From the NCBI GenBank assembly GCA_031275085.1, contig JAISPG010000074.1, positions 51,355 through 115,354 of the forward strand: DNA of 64,000 nucleotides, read 5' to 3'. This document shows positions 9,601-22,582 of the stretch, in pieces. Numbering within the stretch: position 1 is the first letter of the stretch; every line of letters starts with the position of its first letter. Position numbers and translations under genes: made by a program. This DNA is from Bacteroidales bacterium. Lineage in GTDB: Bacteria > Bacteroidota > Bacteroidia > Bacteroidales > ML635J-15. Under the pieces are notes generated by a model. That model saw nothing but the letters and a program-made list of their open reading frames with translations. It was not told the DNA's origin and ran no database searches.

Positions 9601-10585
9601 AGTTCAAATTTTCAACTAATTCATCTGTATTTATGTTATATCCGCATTTAAAATGTTTTTCGGGACATGTTTTATATCCATGAATACCACAAGGCCGGCA
9701 ATCAAGTTTTTCATGGCATTCTACAATAAATGAAACTTCGGATAATGGTCCGAAACCAAATTCAGGAACTGTACTGCAAAATATTGTAGTAACCGGTGCA
9801 TTCACTGAACTTGCAAGGTGGGTAGGTGCAGAATCGTTGACATAGTTCATTTGTGCCGAACTCATAAGTGATGCCGATTGTAAAAGTTCAAGTTTTCCGG
9901 AAAGATTCACAGCATTCTGGAAAGAAGATCTTTCAATAATTTCTTCACATAATTCTACATCACTTTTTCCACCCAGCAAATATACAGTAATATCACCAGA
10001 TAAACTTTTTAGAAACTCTATCCATCTTTCCTTCGGAAATTGTTTAGTAAACCACAACGAAGCAGGAGAAATTGTTATAAAATTTTTATCAGTATATTGC
10101 GATACAAAATCCTTATCCTGCACTGAAGGATATAATCTCACATATCTTTCCGGTGATTTTACCCAATCGGATATCAAAGAAAGATTTCTGTCTATTTCAT
10201 GGATATTTTCTTTCAGTTCGTGCTTTTTTGATTTGCTAAATAGAAAAGACAACGGATTTTTTTTGAATCCTATTTTTATTTTAGCTCCCGAAAATGCAGT
10301 CAATATTCCGGATGAAAAAAAACGTTGTACATTAACGACAAGGTCATACTTATTTTTACGTATATATGATAACAAATTAAAAAGATTTTTATATTTCTTT
10401 TCCGACTTATACCATATGATTACTTCATTCAAATACGGATGATCTTTAAAAAGAGACTGGTTTCCGTTCTTTAATAAAAAATCAATTTTAGAATTGGGAA
10501 ATTGTTTATGAAGATTTTCTATTAACGGAGTTGTCAGAATAACATCTCCAATAGAAGCAGTTTGTATAATTAAAATCTTATTCAT
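9572..10585 (-). CDS. Glycosyltransferase family 9 (heptosyltransferase-like)
   Basis: About 337 residues. MNKILIIQTASIGDVILTTPLIENL is the typical GT9 N-terminus, followed by the second Rossmann half with ISPASLWFTKQFP (sugar-nucleotide region) and the conserved NDSAPTHLASSVNAPVTTIF block. Members add heptose or related sugars to the LPS inner core at the inner membrane; the acceptor here is unknown. I chose ATG at 10585 rather than the TTG two codons upstream. The C-terminal cysteines (CHEKLDCRPCG, CPEKHFKCG) are common in this Bacteroidota subfamily. Second gene of the dapD operon, 23 bases after dapD from the chosen ATG. Confidence 0.85.
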   Translation of the reverse strand: MNKILIIQTASIGDVILTTPLIENLHKQFPNSKIDFLLKNGNQSLFKDHPYLNEVIIWYKSEKKYKNLFNLLSYIRKNKYDLVVNVQRFFSSGILTAFSGAKIKIGFKKNPLSFLFSKSKKHELKENIHEIDRNLSLISDWVKSPERYVRLYPSVQDKDFVSQYTDKNFITISPASLWFTKQFPKERWIEFLKSLSGDITVYLLGGKSDVELCEEIIERSSFQNAVNLSGKLELLQSASLMSSAQMNYVNDSAPTHLASSVNAPVTTIFCSTVPEFGFGPLSEVSFIVECHEKLDCRPCGIHGYKTCPEKHFKCGYNINTDELVENLNYGKIFSERS

Positions 10586-10608
10586 AAACAAAAATATCCA
10601 AAGAATTA

Positions 10609-11427
10609 CTAAACAGACAGGTTAAAATCGCGTAAAGCATCATTCAATGATGTTTTTTTATCGGTTGATTCTTTTCTTTTTCCTATAATCAAAGCACACG
10701 GAACATTATAAGTTCCTGCCGGAAATTTTTTTGGAATACTTCCGGGAATTACAACAGACCGCTCGGGAACAAATGCTTTATATTCTACAGGTTTTTCACC
10801 CGAAACATCAATTATTTTGGTAGAACCGGTGATCACTACATTAGCGCCCAACACAGATTCTTTCTCAACCCTGGCTCCTTCTACGATAATACAACGGGAA
10901 CCAATAAAACAATTATCTTCAATAATTACAGGTGCAGCCTGAACAGGTTCCAAAACTCCTCCAATCCCAACACCTCCCGAAAGATGTACATTTTTTCCTA
11001 TCTGTGCACATGAACCTACAGTTGCCCAGGTATCAACCATCGTATTTTCATCTACATATGCTCCTATATTTACATAAGACGGCATCATTATAACTCCGGG
11101 CGCAAGATATGAACCTCGTCTTGCAATGGCATGCGGAACAACCCGTACTCCCAGTTTATCATAATCCTTTTTTAAAGGAATTTTATCATAAAATTCAAAA
11201 ATACCAGTTTCATATTTTTCCATCTTTTGTATGGAAAAATATAAAATCACAGCTTTTTTAATCCAATCGTTAACAAACCATTTATTATTTATTTTTTCAG
11301 CAACACGAATTTTTCCGGTATCCAACAGATCAATAGTTTTTATTATCGCATCGGAAGTTTCACCTTTTTGCAGCATCTTTCTGTTATCCCATGCCGTTTC
11401 TATAATATTCTGAAAATTGAATTGCAT
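10609..11427 (-). CDS. dapD: 2,3,4,5-tetrahydropyridine-2,6-dicarboxylate N-succinyltransferase
   Basis: 272 residues, normal DapD length. N-terminal helical domain, then a left-handed beta-helix made of hexapeptide repeats (IGAYVDENTMVDTWATVG, IGKNVHLSGGVGIGG, IEDNCFIGSRCIIVEGA). Conserved PHAIARRGSYLAPGVIMMPS precedes the helix. It succinylates tetrahydrodipicolinate in the lysine/meso-diaminopimelate pathway, feeding peptidoglycan synthesis, which fits murF and anmK elsewhere in the window. First gene of a four-gene leftward operon. Confidence 0.95.
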   Translation of the reverse strand: MQFNFQNIIETAWDNRKMLQKGETSDAIIKTIDLLDTGKIRVAEKINNKWFVNDWIKKAVILYFSIQKMEKYETGIFEFYDKIPLKKDYDKLGVRVVPHAIARRGSYLAPGVIMMPSYVNIGAYVDENTMVDTWATVGSCAQIGKNVHLSGGVGIGGVLEPVQAAPVIIEDNCFIGSRCIIVEGARVEKESVLGANVVITGSTKIIDVSGEKPVEYKAFVPERSVVIPGSIPKKFPAGTYNVPCALIIGKRKESTDKKTSLNDALRDFNLSV

Positions 11428-11631
11428 ATATCAGTTGAAAATATCATACAAAATTAGAAAAAATGTTGGTAAAAGTTAAAGCCAGACAAAATTATATATG
11501 GAAAACTTAATATTTGTTTTTGAACCTTTTCAAATTGGTAATTGAATGAATATACCATTTTAAAGTATTATATTAAAATAAACACAAACTACTTTCATTT
11601 ATATTTAATCAGGCATTAAACTTTTTTTTAG

Positions 11632-11639
11632 TAAATTTG
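11632..11639 (+). promoter_or_regulatory. Putative -7 box (TAAATTTG) of the lipoprotein gene at 11680
   Basis: TAAATTTG matches TAnnTTTG, 40 bases before the ATG. No convincing -33 box. The rest of 11428-11679 is AT-rich and shows nothing else. Confidence 0.35.
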
Positions 11640-11679
11640 TAAATAATATAGTAACAATTTTTTGTAAAAAAGAAGCACT

Positions 11680-12261
11680 ATGAAAAAAAGGAATATTTTT
11701 TTGTTATTTTTTATTATTTTATTGATTTACGCATGTACAGGTAGTTCGTCCAGACAAAATAAAAAGGATCCTTCCGGAAATGCTGATAACAATAAAATAG
11801 AAAATATAAAATATGAAAACTACTGTAACGGGCGTTTTGGTTTTTGCATAGATTATCCGGCTAATACTTTATTTCCTCAAGGAGAATCTGCAAATGGCGA
11901 CGGACAGGTTTTCATGTCGAAAAATGCCGAAACTATACTTTCAGTTTACAGAGATTACAGAGATAATTTAAATCCGAAAGAATCTTATGATATTTCACAG
12001 GCATTTGACGAAGATACCTGGACAGACGCTTCAAATGAAAGTAAAAGGGTTGTCACTTACAAACATTTAGGAAAAGACTATTATGTAGTTTCGGGATATA
12101 ATGACGGAAAAATATTTTATCAAAAAACGATATTGACAAAAGATGGTTTGGCAACAGCATTAATTGAATATTCCGAAACAGAAAAAGACTTTTATGATAA
12201 AGTTGCAGAACAGATATTCAAAACCTTTAAATGGCACGAACACGGCTGGATACAGGCTTAA
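11680..12261 (+). CDS. Predicted lipoprotein of unknown function
   Basis: 193 residues. Lipoprotein signal peptide: hydrophobic stretch then IYAC with Cys19 as the acylation site, followed by a Ser/Asn/Lys-rich linker. The mature part has CNGRFGFCIDYPANTLFPQG, a pattern also met in small secreted Bacteroidota proteins, with two cysteines about 7 apart that could pair. No enzyme motif recognised. Convergent with another lipoprotein gene at 12357-13241. Likely exported and membrane-anchored; role unknown. Confidence 0.7.
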   Translation: MKKRNIFLLFFIILLIYACTGSSSRQNKKDPSGNADNNKIENIKYENYCNGRFGFCIDYPANTLFPQGESANGDGQVFMSKNAETILSVYRDYRDNLNPKESYDISQAFDEDTWTDASNESKRVVTYKHLGKDYYVVSGYNDGKIFYQKTILTKDGLATALIEYSETEKDFYDKVAEQIFKTFKWHEHGWIQA

Positions 12262-12356
12262 AAAATTAAAAATTAAGAATTAAGAGTTAAAAGTTAAAAA
12301 TGAAGAATCAGATATAAGATTTCGGGAACTTTTAATTCGAAACTTTCAAACGGTTA

Positions 12357-13241
12357 TTATTCATCAATATTATATTTTATTTCGAGATTACCATCAATAA
12401 TCAATACTGGAACGGTTTCCCCTTCTTCATTAACAAAATCATATGTAAAATTAAAACCGGCTACTATCTTACTATTTTCTGAATCATGTTCAGTAACTGT
12501 CAGAGTACCCGAATGTGCTTCATATGTATCAAAATTTTTCTGAAAATATAATTTCACAGTATTATCCGGACCAATAGAATGTTCTCCCACTTCTATCGAA
12601 AGCGGTATATGAATAATAATACTTTGCCATGCTATATTCCTATCCATTATACCTTCGACAATAATTTCATTTTCTTCTTTTGTAACATTTACAATTCCTG
12701 ATTCTCTTATAGTACCCTCTTCATTATACATTACCCTGTTTACAAAACTAATACCACTTCTGTAAGTATATGGAACATTTGTAAAACTACCTTCAGTAAT
12801 CGTTTTCTTTGTTAGAGAATTTTCTTTAAAAGCTATAAAATTAAACTTACCGTTTATTGTTTTTGTATTTTCATTTATTGCTGTAATCCTGACAAGTCCG
12901 GTACCAGACGTGTTATTATTAGTAGAAAAAACTGTAGCAGCAGCACTGGTATTAGGAATAAATTTAGCAATATTATAGTTTCCAAAAGATATAGGATAGT
13001 CGCCTGTAATATTTCCGTTTAGTGATAATATTACAGACTGTCCGTTTGCAGAAGTACCGGATATAATAATATCATAATCAGATATAACAGCTCTGGGTTC
13101 TACAGCTTTCCAGTTTTGGCCGTCAATAAATCCGCTCATTGCAATATTTGGCACATCTGAACTTCCAGATGTACATGAAAACATAATACCTCCGGATATA
13201 CCAATAATCATTAATACTATTACTGCAAATTGTCTCTTCAT
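12357..13241 (-). CDS. Predicted lipoprotein, DUF6252-like
   Basis: 294 residues. Signal peptide ending in MFSC (Cys23), then a Ser/Gly linker and SGFIDGQNWKAVEPRAVIS, which resembles the opening of DUF6252-type beta-rich lipoproteins (xGxxW.A..A), followed by repeated beta-strand blocks with two INGKFNF/VAGFNFTY-like halves, suggesting an internal duplication. No catalytic motif. A -7-like box (TATATTTG read on the minus strand, 13269-13262) lies 20 bases before the start. Family assignment is tentative. Confidence 0.65.
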   Translation of the reverse strand: MKRQFAVIVLMIIGISGGIMFSCTSGSSDVPNIAMSGFIDGQNWKAVEPRAVISDYDIIISGTSANGQSVILSLNGNITGDYPISFGNYNIAKFIPNTSAAATVFSTNNNTSGTGLVRITAINENTKTINGKFNFIAFKENSLTKKTITEGSFTNVPYTYRSGISFVNRVMYNEEGTIRESGIVNVTKEENEIIVEGIMDRNIAWQSIIIHIPLSIEVGEHSIGPDNTVKLYFQKNFDTYEAHSGTLTVTEHDSENSKIVAGFNFTYDFVNEEGETVPVLIIDGNLEIKYNIDE

Positions 13242-13351
13242 AATTGATTTATTATTTTTTACAAATATACATATTTTTTTATATCAATGAACAATCAGTA
13301 AGCATAGTAAAAGTAAAAACAATCATATTAAACAGTAATAATACAGTATTA

Positions 13352-14413
13352 TTAAGGCACACATAAAACCCCACAACATGAATCCCTTTCGGCACCGGTT
13401 ACTGAAGCTAAACAGTTTATATTATTTATATATCGTAATAATCCTAAAAAAGCAAAAATTATAGCTTCTTTAAAATCTATAAGTTCTTTATCCGGAATAA
13501 TAATTTCCACATTTGTACGTGACATTATATTTTCAATCAAAAATTTATTATATGTTCCGCCTCCTGTTATTAGTATATTTTTAAAGCCTATCATATTTTC
13601 TGCAATTTTTTCTGCAATATGAACAGTAAGTGTATGCAAAATATTTTCGGTTTTTTCATTTTTGTAGTGATTTACCACAGGCAACAATTCATTATCAACC
13701 CACTCTCTGGATAAAGATTTAGGCGCAGTTCTGGAATAATATTCCAAACTATTAAGATCTTCAAGTAAAGAACGATTTAATGTTCCCGAAGCAGCAATTT
13801 TCCCTTCATTATCGAATTCCATACCCAATACTGAAACTATCCTGTTTAATATAAAATTTACCGGACTTATATCATATGCTATTCGTTGACCATCTTTATT
13901 ATCAAATGAAATATTAGAAAATCCGCCAAGATTTAAACATGCAGAATAATCTCCGAACAATAATTTATCTCCTATAGGCACTAAAGGTGCTCCCTGGCCT
14001 CCCAGAGCGACATCGCCGGAACGGAAATCGCACACAACAGGGATTTTCGTTAATTTTGCCAACACTTCACCACTACCGACCTGGTATGTAAATCGATCCT
14101 CCGGCACATGAAAAATTGTATGACCATGAGAGGCAATAAGATCAGGCTTTATGTTTATTTCATCCAAAAAACAGGATATTCTATTTGCAATAAAATATGA
14201 AAAATCGACATCAAATTTCCTAAGTTGAACAGCATCCAGCAAATGTGCTTCATTAAGCTGTCTCCGTAATTCAGACGAGTACAAAACAAATTTTGTTTTT
14301 TTAATCTTCAGTTTCCATTTTTCACCTGATGACGAAAAATTACAAAAAGCAAGATCCAGCCCGTCTGCAGATGTTCCTGACATTAATCCCAAAACGTTGT
14401 AATCCAAAACCAT
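13352..14413 (-). CDS. anmK: Anhydro-N-acetylmuramic acid kinase
   Basis: 353 residues, usual AnmK length is about 350-370. N-terminal GLMSGTSADGLDLAF is the diagnostic phosphate-binding loop of AnmK, with SHGHTIFHVPE, DFRSGDVALGGQGAPLVP (catalytic Asp region) and ITGGGTYNKFLIE further on. It phosphorylates and opens 1,6-anhydroMurNAc from recycled peptidoglycan, giving MurNAc-6-P. Divergent from the universal stress gene. A TATTTTTG box read on the minus strand sits at 14440-14433. Confidence 0.95.
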   Translation of the reverse strand: MVLDYNVLGLMSGTSADGLDLAFCNFSSSGEKWKLKIKKTKFVLYSSELRRQLNEAHLLDAVQLRKFDVDFSYFIANRISCFLDEINIKPDLIASHGHTIFHVPEDRFTYQVGSGEVLAKLTKIPVVCDFRSGDVALGGQGAPLVPIGDKLLFGDYSACLNLGGFSNISFDNKDGQRIAYDISPVNFILNRIVSVLGMEFDNEGKIAASGTLNRSLLEDLNSLEYYSRTAPKSLSREWVDNELLPVVNHYKNEKTENILHTLTVHIAEKIAENMIGFKNILITGGGTYNKFLIENIMSRTNVEIIIPDKELIDFKEAIIFAFLGLLRYINNINCLASVTGAERDSCCGVLCVP

Positions 14414-14499
14414 AACAGCTAAACATTTTTAGCAAAAATAAGTATTATAAATAAAAAAATATTTGTATATTGCCATTTCATTTAATAAAAAATAAAACT

Positions 14500-15360
14500 A
14501 TGCAAAAGATAATAGTGCCTATCGACTTTTCGGAAGAATCCTACAAAGGGCTAAAATTAGCCATTATTTATGCAAATAAATTTTATTCTGATATTCAAAT
14601 GGTTTTTGTCATCAGGAAAAAATCAGGCAGATTTTATATTGAATATGAAAATTTGTATAATGCGGCACTTGATGAGTTTGAACAAATTATTAGGGACTAT
14701 AAACCGCAATTACATCAGGATTGTAATTTTTCATATATAATAAAATATGGTAAAATACATGAAGAAGTTGCCCGTCAGGCTGAAGCATTTGATGATTCTA
14801 TTATATTATGTTCAACAAACGGGGAATCCGGCTTCACAGAATACGTCATAGGAAGTAATGCATATAAAATAATACAGGAAACCAACAGACCTGTAATAAC
14901 CATAACCACCGACAGATACATACGCAAAGTAAATAAAATAGTTATGCCGCTTGATATTTCAAAAGAAACAAGGGAAAAAGTACCGCTTGTTGCAGAAATA
15001 GCAAAAGCATTTGATTCAGAAGTCCATATTGTTAAAGTTACAAGTTCAACAAATGAAGGAATACACAATAAACTTAAATTATATGCTATGCAAGCCAAAA
15101 GATTCTTTGATGAACAAGGGATTAAATATCAATCAACACTGATTGTCGGTGATGATATCACAGAGTCAACAATTGATTATGCAGATACCGTAAATGCTGA
15201 CCTTATTGCTATTATGACCGAACAAACAACAACACTTAAGAATTTTATTCTGGGATCTTATGCATATCAAATGCTTAATACTTCACCTATTCCTGTACTA
15301 AGTATAACACCAAAAGATATTTTTATTATTCCGAGAGGACCTCAAACCACCGGAGGATAG
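14500..15360 (+). CDS. Tandem universal stress protein (two UspA domains)
   Basis: 286 residues from the preferred ATG at 14500, where MQKIIVPIDFSEES begins in the usual UspA manner; an in-frame ATG at 14470 would add ten residues with no family match. Two UspA domains are in tandem: residues 1-140 and 145-278, the second starting VNKIVMPLDISKET. Domain ends show GSNAYKIIQETNRPVITI and GSYAYQMLNTSPIPVLSI, the G(S)..(Y)(K/Q)..... P(V)(L/I) pattern. Cytoplasmic; binds nucleotide in some members. Specific stress signal unknown. Confidence 0.88.
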   Translation: MQKIIVPIDFSEESYKGLKLAIIYANKFYSDIQMVFVIRKKSGRFYIEYENLYNAALDEFEQIIRDYKPQLHQDCNFSYIIKYGKIHEEVARQAEAFDDSIILCSTNGESGFTEYVIGSNAYKIIQETNRPVITITTDRYIRKVNKIVMPLDISKETREKVPLVAEIAKAFDSEVHIVKVTSSTNEGIHNKLKLYAMQAKRFFDEQGIKYQSTLIVGDDITESTIDYADTVNADLIAIMTEQTTTLKNFILGSYAYQMLNTSPIPVLSITPKDIFIIPRGPQTTGG

Positions 15361-15386
15361 AGAATAATTAATAAATTCTATATAAT

Positions 15387-15422
15387 AAAAATAAGGCTGT
15401 CGATTTTAACAGCCTTATTTTT
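15387..15422. terminator. Bidirectional intrinsic terminator between usp and fabI
   Basis: Perfect 14-base stem AAAAATAAGGCTGT / ACAGCCTTATTTTT with an 8-base loop, A-run on one side and T-run on the other, so it can serve both convergent genes. Confidence 0.85.
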
Positions 15423-15479
15423 TATACTACGTTAGTAATAGTAAAATTTCACGAAATTTATTAGTTCAGTTCTTAAATA

Positions 15480-16310
15480 TTAATTTTCACCAACACCACC
15501 ATTTATATATTGTTCTATTAATTTATTGGATATTCCCATTGCAGAAAAACCTCCATCATTATAAATATTTTGCATAGTTATCATTCTGGTGTAATCTGAG
15601 AACATAGTTATACAAAGATCAGCACATGAATTACTATCTGCATTTCCCAAAGGAGACATTGCATCTGCATAATTAAAAAATGCATTAAATCCTGAAACAC
15701 CTGTTCCTGCAGTCGTTCTTGTAGGGGATTGTGATATTGAATTTATACGAACTTTATTACTTACTCCATAATGATATCCAAACTGACGCACTATTGATTC
15801 CAGCATAGCTTTAGCATGAGCCATATCACTATAGCTCGAAAAAGTCTTTTGTGCTGCAATATACGATAAAGTAACTACAGAGCCCCATTCATTTATGGCG
15901 TCAAGCTTTTTTGCAACAGATAAAACTTTATGCAAAGAAATTGCCGAAACATCAAGCGTTTTCTGTAAATAATCATAATCAAGTTCTACATATGGTATAT
16001 TTTTTCTCACATTAGGAGACATCCCAACAGAATGAAGTATGAAGTCAATTTTGCCTCCCAGCATTTGCATTGATTCATCAAAAAGATCTTCCAGTTCGGA
16101 TATTTCGGTTATATCAGTTCCGATAACCTGAGAATTTGTTTTCTTTGCGAGCTCAAAAATATCCTTCTTGCGTAAAGCAATAGGAGAATTTGTCAACACA
16201 AATCTTGCTCCTTCCTCATGAGCTTTTTCTGCAACTTTCCATGCGATCGAATTTTCATCCAAAGCTCCGAAAATAATTCCTCTTTTTGATTCTAAAATAT
16301 TATGTGCCAT
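15480..16310 (-). CDS. fabI: Enoyl-[acyl-carrier-protein] reductase (NADH)
   Basis: 276 residues from ATG at 16310 (MAHNILESKRGIIFGALDE); an upstream ATG at 16370 adds 20 residues without family likeness. Atypical short-chain dehydrogenase of the FabI type: nucleotide-binding GIIFGALDENSIAWKVA, and the catalytic Tyr-x6-Lys in SSYSDMAHAKAML, with a further Tyr in LSYIAAQK. Reduces trans-2-enoyl-ACP in the last step of each fatty-acid elongation cycle; the family target of triclosan. Stands alone between two terminators. Confidence 0.93.
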   Translation of the reverse strand: MAHNILESKRGIIFGALDENSIAWKVAEKAHEEGARFVLTNSPIALRKKDIFELAKKTNSQVIGTDITEISELEDLFDESMQMLGGKIDFILHSVGMSPNVRKNIPYVELDYDYLQKTLDVSAISLHKVLSVAKKLDAINEWGSVVTLSYIAAQKTFSSYSDMAHAKAMLESIVRQFGYHYGVSNKVRINSISQSPTRTTAGTGVSGFNAFFNYADAMSPLGNADSNSCADLCITMFSDYTRMITMQNIYNDGGFSAMGISNKLIEQYINGGVGEN

Positions 16311-16463
16311 ATTTTTTTCTTTTTTATTAATAACCATTATAAATGTATTTGGTTTTATTTGAGCATGCAAAGTAAAATAATTTTTACGACATGAAATATA
16401 ATTGTAATTGTCTTTTTATAATATTTAATATTAAAACGATACGGAAAAACAATAACATAAAAA

Positions 16464-16487
16464 GAACCCTCCTTTTCAGGAGAGTTC
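16464..16487 (-). terminator. Intrinsic terminator after groEL
   Basis: On the minus strand a 10-base stem (GAACTCTCCT / AGGAGGGTTC, one G-U pair) with a GAAA tetraloop, followed by TTTTTATG. It lies 140 bases past the groEL stop and before fabI. Confidence 0.7.
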
Positions 16488-16626
16488 AGAATATATATAA
16501 GATCAACGCTTCGGAGCCAAAACCAAAAAGCTCCTACTGTCTTTAGTTACAAGTTAAAAATTCAAAGTTCAAATAACATACAAAAAGCTGCTTTTTCAAC
16601 TTCCGGTTTTCAACTTTCAACTTATT

Positions 16627-18575
<1,949 letters not shown>

Positions 18576-18631
18576 AATAATTTATACTTTTTAATTTAAT
18601 TAAACATTATATTTTCTGTCGACAACTTAAC

Positions 18632-18662
18632 CAAAATTATGCCAATATATAAAACTGACAAA
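18632..18662 (-). promoter_or_regulatory. Promoter of groES-groEL
   Basis: Minus strand: TTTG at 18662-18659, 19-base spacer, TAATTTTG at 18639-18632. Both boxes fit the Bacteroidota housekeeping consensus. No CIRCE inverted repeat was seen in the leader, so HrcA control is not indicated. Confidence 0.65.
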
Positions 18663-18714
18663 ATTTCATTTTTGATTACACAAAACGGGCTATAGTCCCC
18701 ATGTCAAACTGTCA

Positions 18715-20061
<1,347 letters not shown>

Positions 20062-20264
20062 TTAACTATCAAAACAATTAAAATTCTAAAAAGTTCAAAA
20101 CTATTCTTGACTTTTTTGGCGAAAATTCCCCAAGCAAAATTAGAAAAAAATTCAGATGTTACAATTTTTAAATAAATCATTTGCATAAATAAATATGTGA
20201 AAATTTATCAGAGATAAAATTAGTGACATGTTAAATATTTTAAAAAATCAGCAGCATTATCAAC

Positions 20265-20322
20265 TGAGATTATTTTTTTAAATAGTCTCAGTTGACTGAG
20301 ACTATTTAAAAAAATAATCTCA
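20265..20322. repeat. Perfect inverted repeat, 28-base arms, 2-base centre
   Basis: Arm 20265-20292 (TGAGATTATTTTTTTAAATA... ) is exactly repeated inverted at 20295-20322 with only TG between, making a 58-base near-perfect palindrome. No T-run after it and no gene ends nearby in the right orientation: eno begins at 20004 going left and the ATPase gene begins at 20394 going right. It therefore lies in a divergent upstream region (20005-20393) that otherwise shows nothing but AT-rich DNA. Could be an operator, a fold-back scar of a mobile element, or a structured RNA leader. Confidence 0.85.
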
Positions 20323-20393
20323 ATCAATAATGTTTTTTCTTATAATTTATCTCATTACATTTAAAATTATTATATTTACAGAAAATATCATTT

Positions 20394-21648
20394 ATGGAAG
20401 AATTGTTTTTACAGGCTATTACAGATCAAAAGGAAGAGTTGGCAATACATTTGCAAAGAAAAGAATGGATTTCCAGAAAACAGGAAAAATATATCAACCT
20501 TAAAAGTAATCTTGCCCAGATAATTATTAGGAGTCAGGCGTTCCGGAAAATCGACACTGGCACATTTAGCTCTGAGAAATACCAAATATGGTTATATAAA
20601 TTTTGATGATGAAAGGCTGATCAATGTGACTTCAGATAAACTCAATCTCTTATTACAATATGTATATCAGGTATATGGAGATATCAATTATCTGTTCCTT
20701 GATGAAATACAAAATATAGACAATTGGCATTTATTTGTAAACAGATTACTAAGAAGCGGTTTGCATATAGTTATAACCGGATCGAACTCCAAACTTTTAA
20801 GCGGTGAGCTGGCAACACACTTAACAGGACGATACTTTTCCACCGAATTATATCCTTTTTCCTTCAAAGAAGTTCTGAAATTTAAAAAAATTGATACCAA
20901 AAGTCAGTCAACTAAAAATAAAGGATTGATAAACAATGCTTTCGATGAATATGTGAAACATGGAGGGTTCCCTGAGATAATAAAAGGAGAAGATCCGCAT
21001 GCTTACATATCTTCACTTTTCGATTCAATAATAAGCAGAGATATATTTTACAGGTATTCTATACAACATACCCGCTCATTTAAAGACGTTTCATTATATT
21101 TAATAAATAATTTCAGCCGTGAAATAAGTTTTAACAGGATAAAAAATATATTTGGAATAGGAAGTGAAAACACTGTAAAAAATTATGTCTCATATCTGGA
21201 AGAAGCATATCTGGCTTTAACTCTTCAAAAATTCTCTTTCAAAAAACAGGAAAGCCTGAGATATCGTAAAGTTTATTTAGTTGATACGGCTTTTTCCTAT
21301 GTATTTTCTACAAATTTTTCGGCAAATAGCGGATATTTGCTTGAAAATATTGTTTTCCTGGAATTATCACGTAACCGTCAGAATAATATGGAAATATATT
21401 ATTACAAACAATATTATGAAATTGATTTTGTGATCGTGCAAAACGGTAAAATAAAGGAACTTATTCAGGTATGCGAGAATTTAGATGATCCCAGAACACT
21501 CAGGCGGGAAACAAGGGCATTAATAGCCTCATCCTCTGTTTTAGGCTGTGACAATCTTACAATTATTTCAAGAAATAAAAAAGAAATATTAAATATAGAA
21601 GAAAAAGAAATAAAAATTATACCTGTTACCGAATGGTTATTGGGTTAA
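20394..21648 (+). pseudogene. DUF4143 AAA-type ATPase, disrupted by a one-base frameshift
   Basis: Two frames together make one protein. The first (20394-20606) gives the N-terminus MEELFLQAITDQKEELAIHL through NLAQIII. The other frame supplies the Walker A (GVRRSGKST at about 20530-20556), then NFDDERL, Walker B LFLDEIQN, an AAA_14 ATPase core and the C-terminal DUF4143 nuclease-like part with ENIVFLELSR and EIDFV...G. The join needs one base to be skipped between 20521 (stop in the second frame) and about 20534: an extra A in ATTATTAGGAGTC restores IIIGVRRSGK. About 417 residues when repaired, normal for the family. Such ATPases are common, repeated and of unclear role in Bacteroidota. A sequencing error is as likely as a true mutation. 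Confidence 0.85.
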
Positions 21649-21699
21649 ATGTTAAAAGCAGACATCAAAAATCAGATATTTTTTTAACCCATAGCTTTT

Positions 21700-22572
21700 C
21701 TACTCTAACATTAAATTCATAACCGGCTCATGAGGTACAAAATTTTTTGCAAAGATATCAGGAAATTCATCCAGATGATAGCCAAAAAGAAGCCGGCACA
21801 AAGTATTAATATTTATTGAGGTTTCTTTATGCAAATGCTCTGTCAGTTGAATAAAACTACCGTTTTTTATTTCAAAAGTGAAATTATTCATTTCAATATG
21901 TTTGTCATCTATTTTGCATATGAAAAATTTATCAGGGTAAGTTTTTGCAAAATATGAAAGTAATAATTCCGCATCTATAATTCTAGCCATTCCTGCAACA
22001 TTGTATGATGACGGGAATCCGTATAAAATTGCATCTTTAATTATAGTTATAAAATCTTTTTTTGACTTTTGAACACAGAAATCTCTTTTCCTGAATAATA
22101 TATCAAAATTCTGATATGCAACATCAATATCTTTGTTTGTCTGCTCATATATTTCTTTTAGCGGGACTATTTTCTCTCCTGAGTCAAAAACTCTTTCGTA
22201 TCCATATCCTGCATAATATCCGTAAAGCCAGTCTTCAGCAGGTATAAGCACAGAAAGCGGTATATTTCGCTGCCGCATCACATCAAACGAAGCCAACAAC
22301 AATTTACTCATATAACCACGATTCCGATATTCCGGCAATGTACATGCTCCTGAAATATATCCAACAGGAATTTCTATGTTACAAAAGGTAAATATATAAG
22401 GAAGTATTTGTATTGAGGCAACAACCTGACCATCTTCAATCCACAAAAGTGTATTTTCATTCTTATATTTTTCATGGAAATAAATATCCAGAAATTCATC
22501 CGGATCGTTAAAACATGTTTTCCACATGCGGCGAACTTCAATTGATGTATTTTGGTCTGCAAAACGGATCAT
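21700..22572 (-). CDS. GNAT family N-acetyltransferase (Eis-like)
   Basis: 290 residues. N-terminal GNAT domain: VASIQILPYIF strand, acetyl-CoA loop GACTLPEYRNRGYMSKLL (RxxGxM), then PAEDWLYGYYAGYGYERV typical of the Eis-like long GNAT group (DUF4081/SCP2-like C-terminal half follows). Acceptor substrate unknown. It follows the DUF2156 gene by 10 bases, so the two are co-transcribed, possibly linked in modification of lipids, peptides or amino groups. Confidence 0.82.
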   Translation of the reverse strand: MIRFADQNTSIEVRRMWKTCFNDPDEFLDIYFHEKYKNENTLLWIEDGQVVASIQILPYIFTFCNIEIPVGYISGACTLPEYRNRGYMSKLLLASFDVMRQRNIPLSVLIPAEDWLYGYYAGYGYERVFDSGEKIVPLKEIYEQTNKDIDVAYQNFDILFRKRDFCVQKSKKDFITIIKDAILYGFPSSYNVAGMARIIDAELLLSYFAKTYPDKFFICKIDDKHIEMNNFTFEIKNGSFIQLTEHLHKETSININTLCRLLFGYHLDEFPDIFAKNFVPHEPVMNLMLE

Positions 22573-22582
22573 TACATTATTT

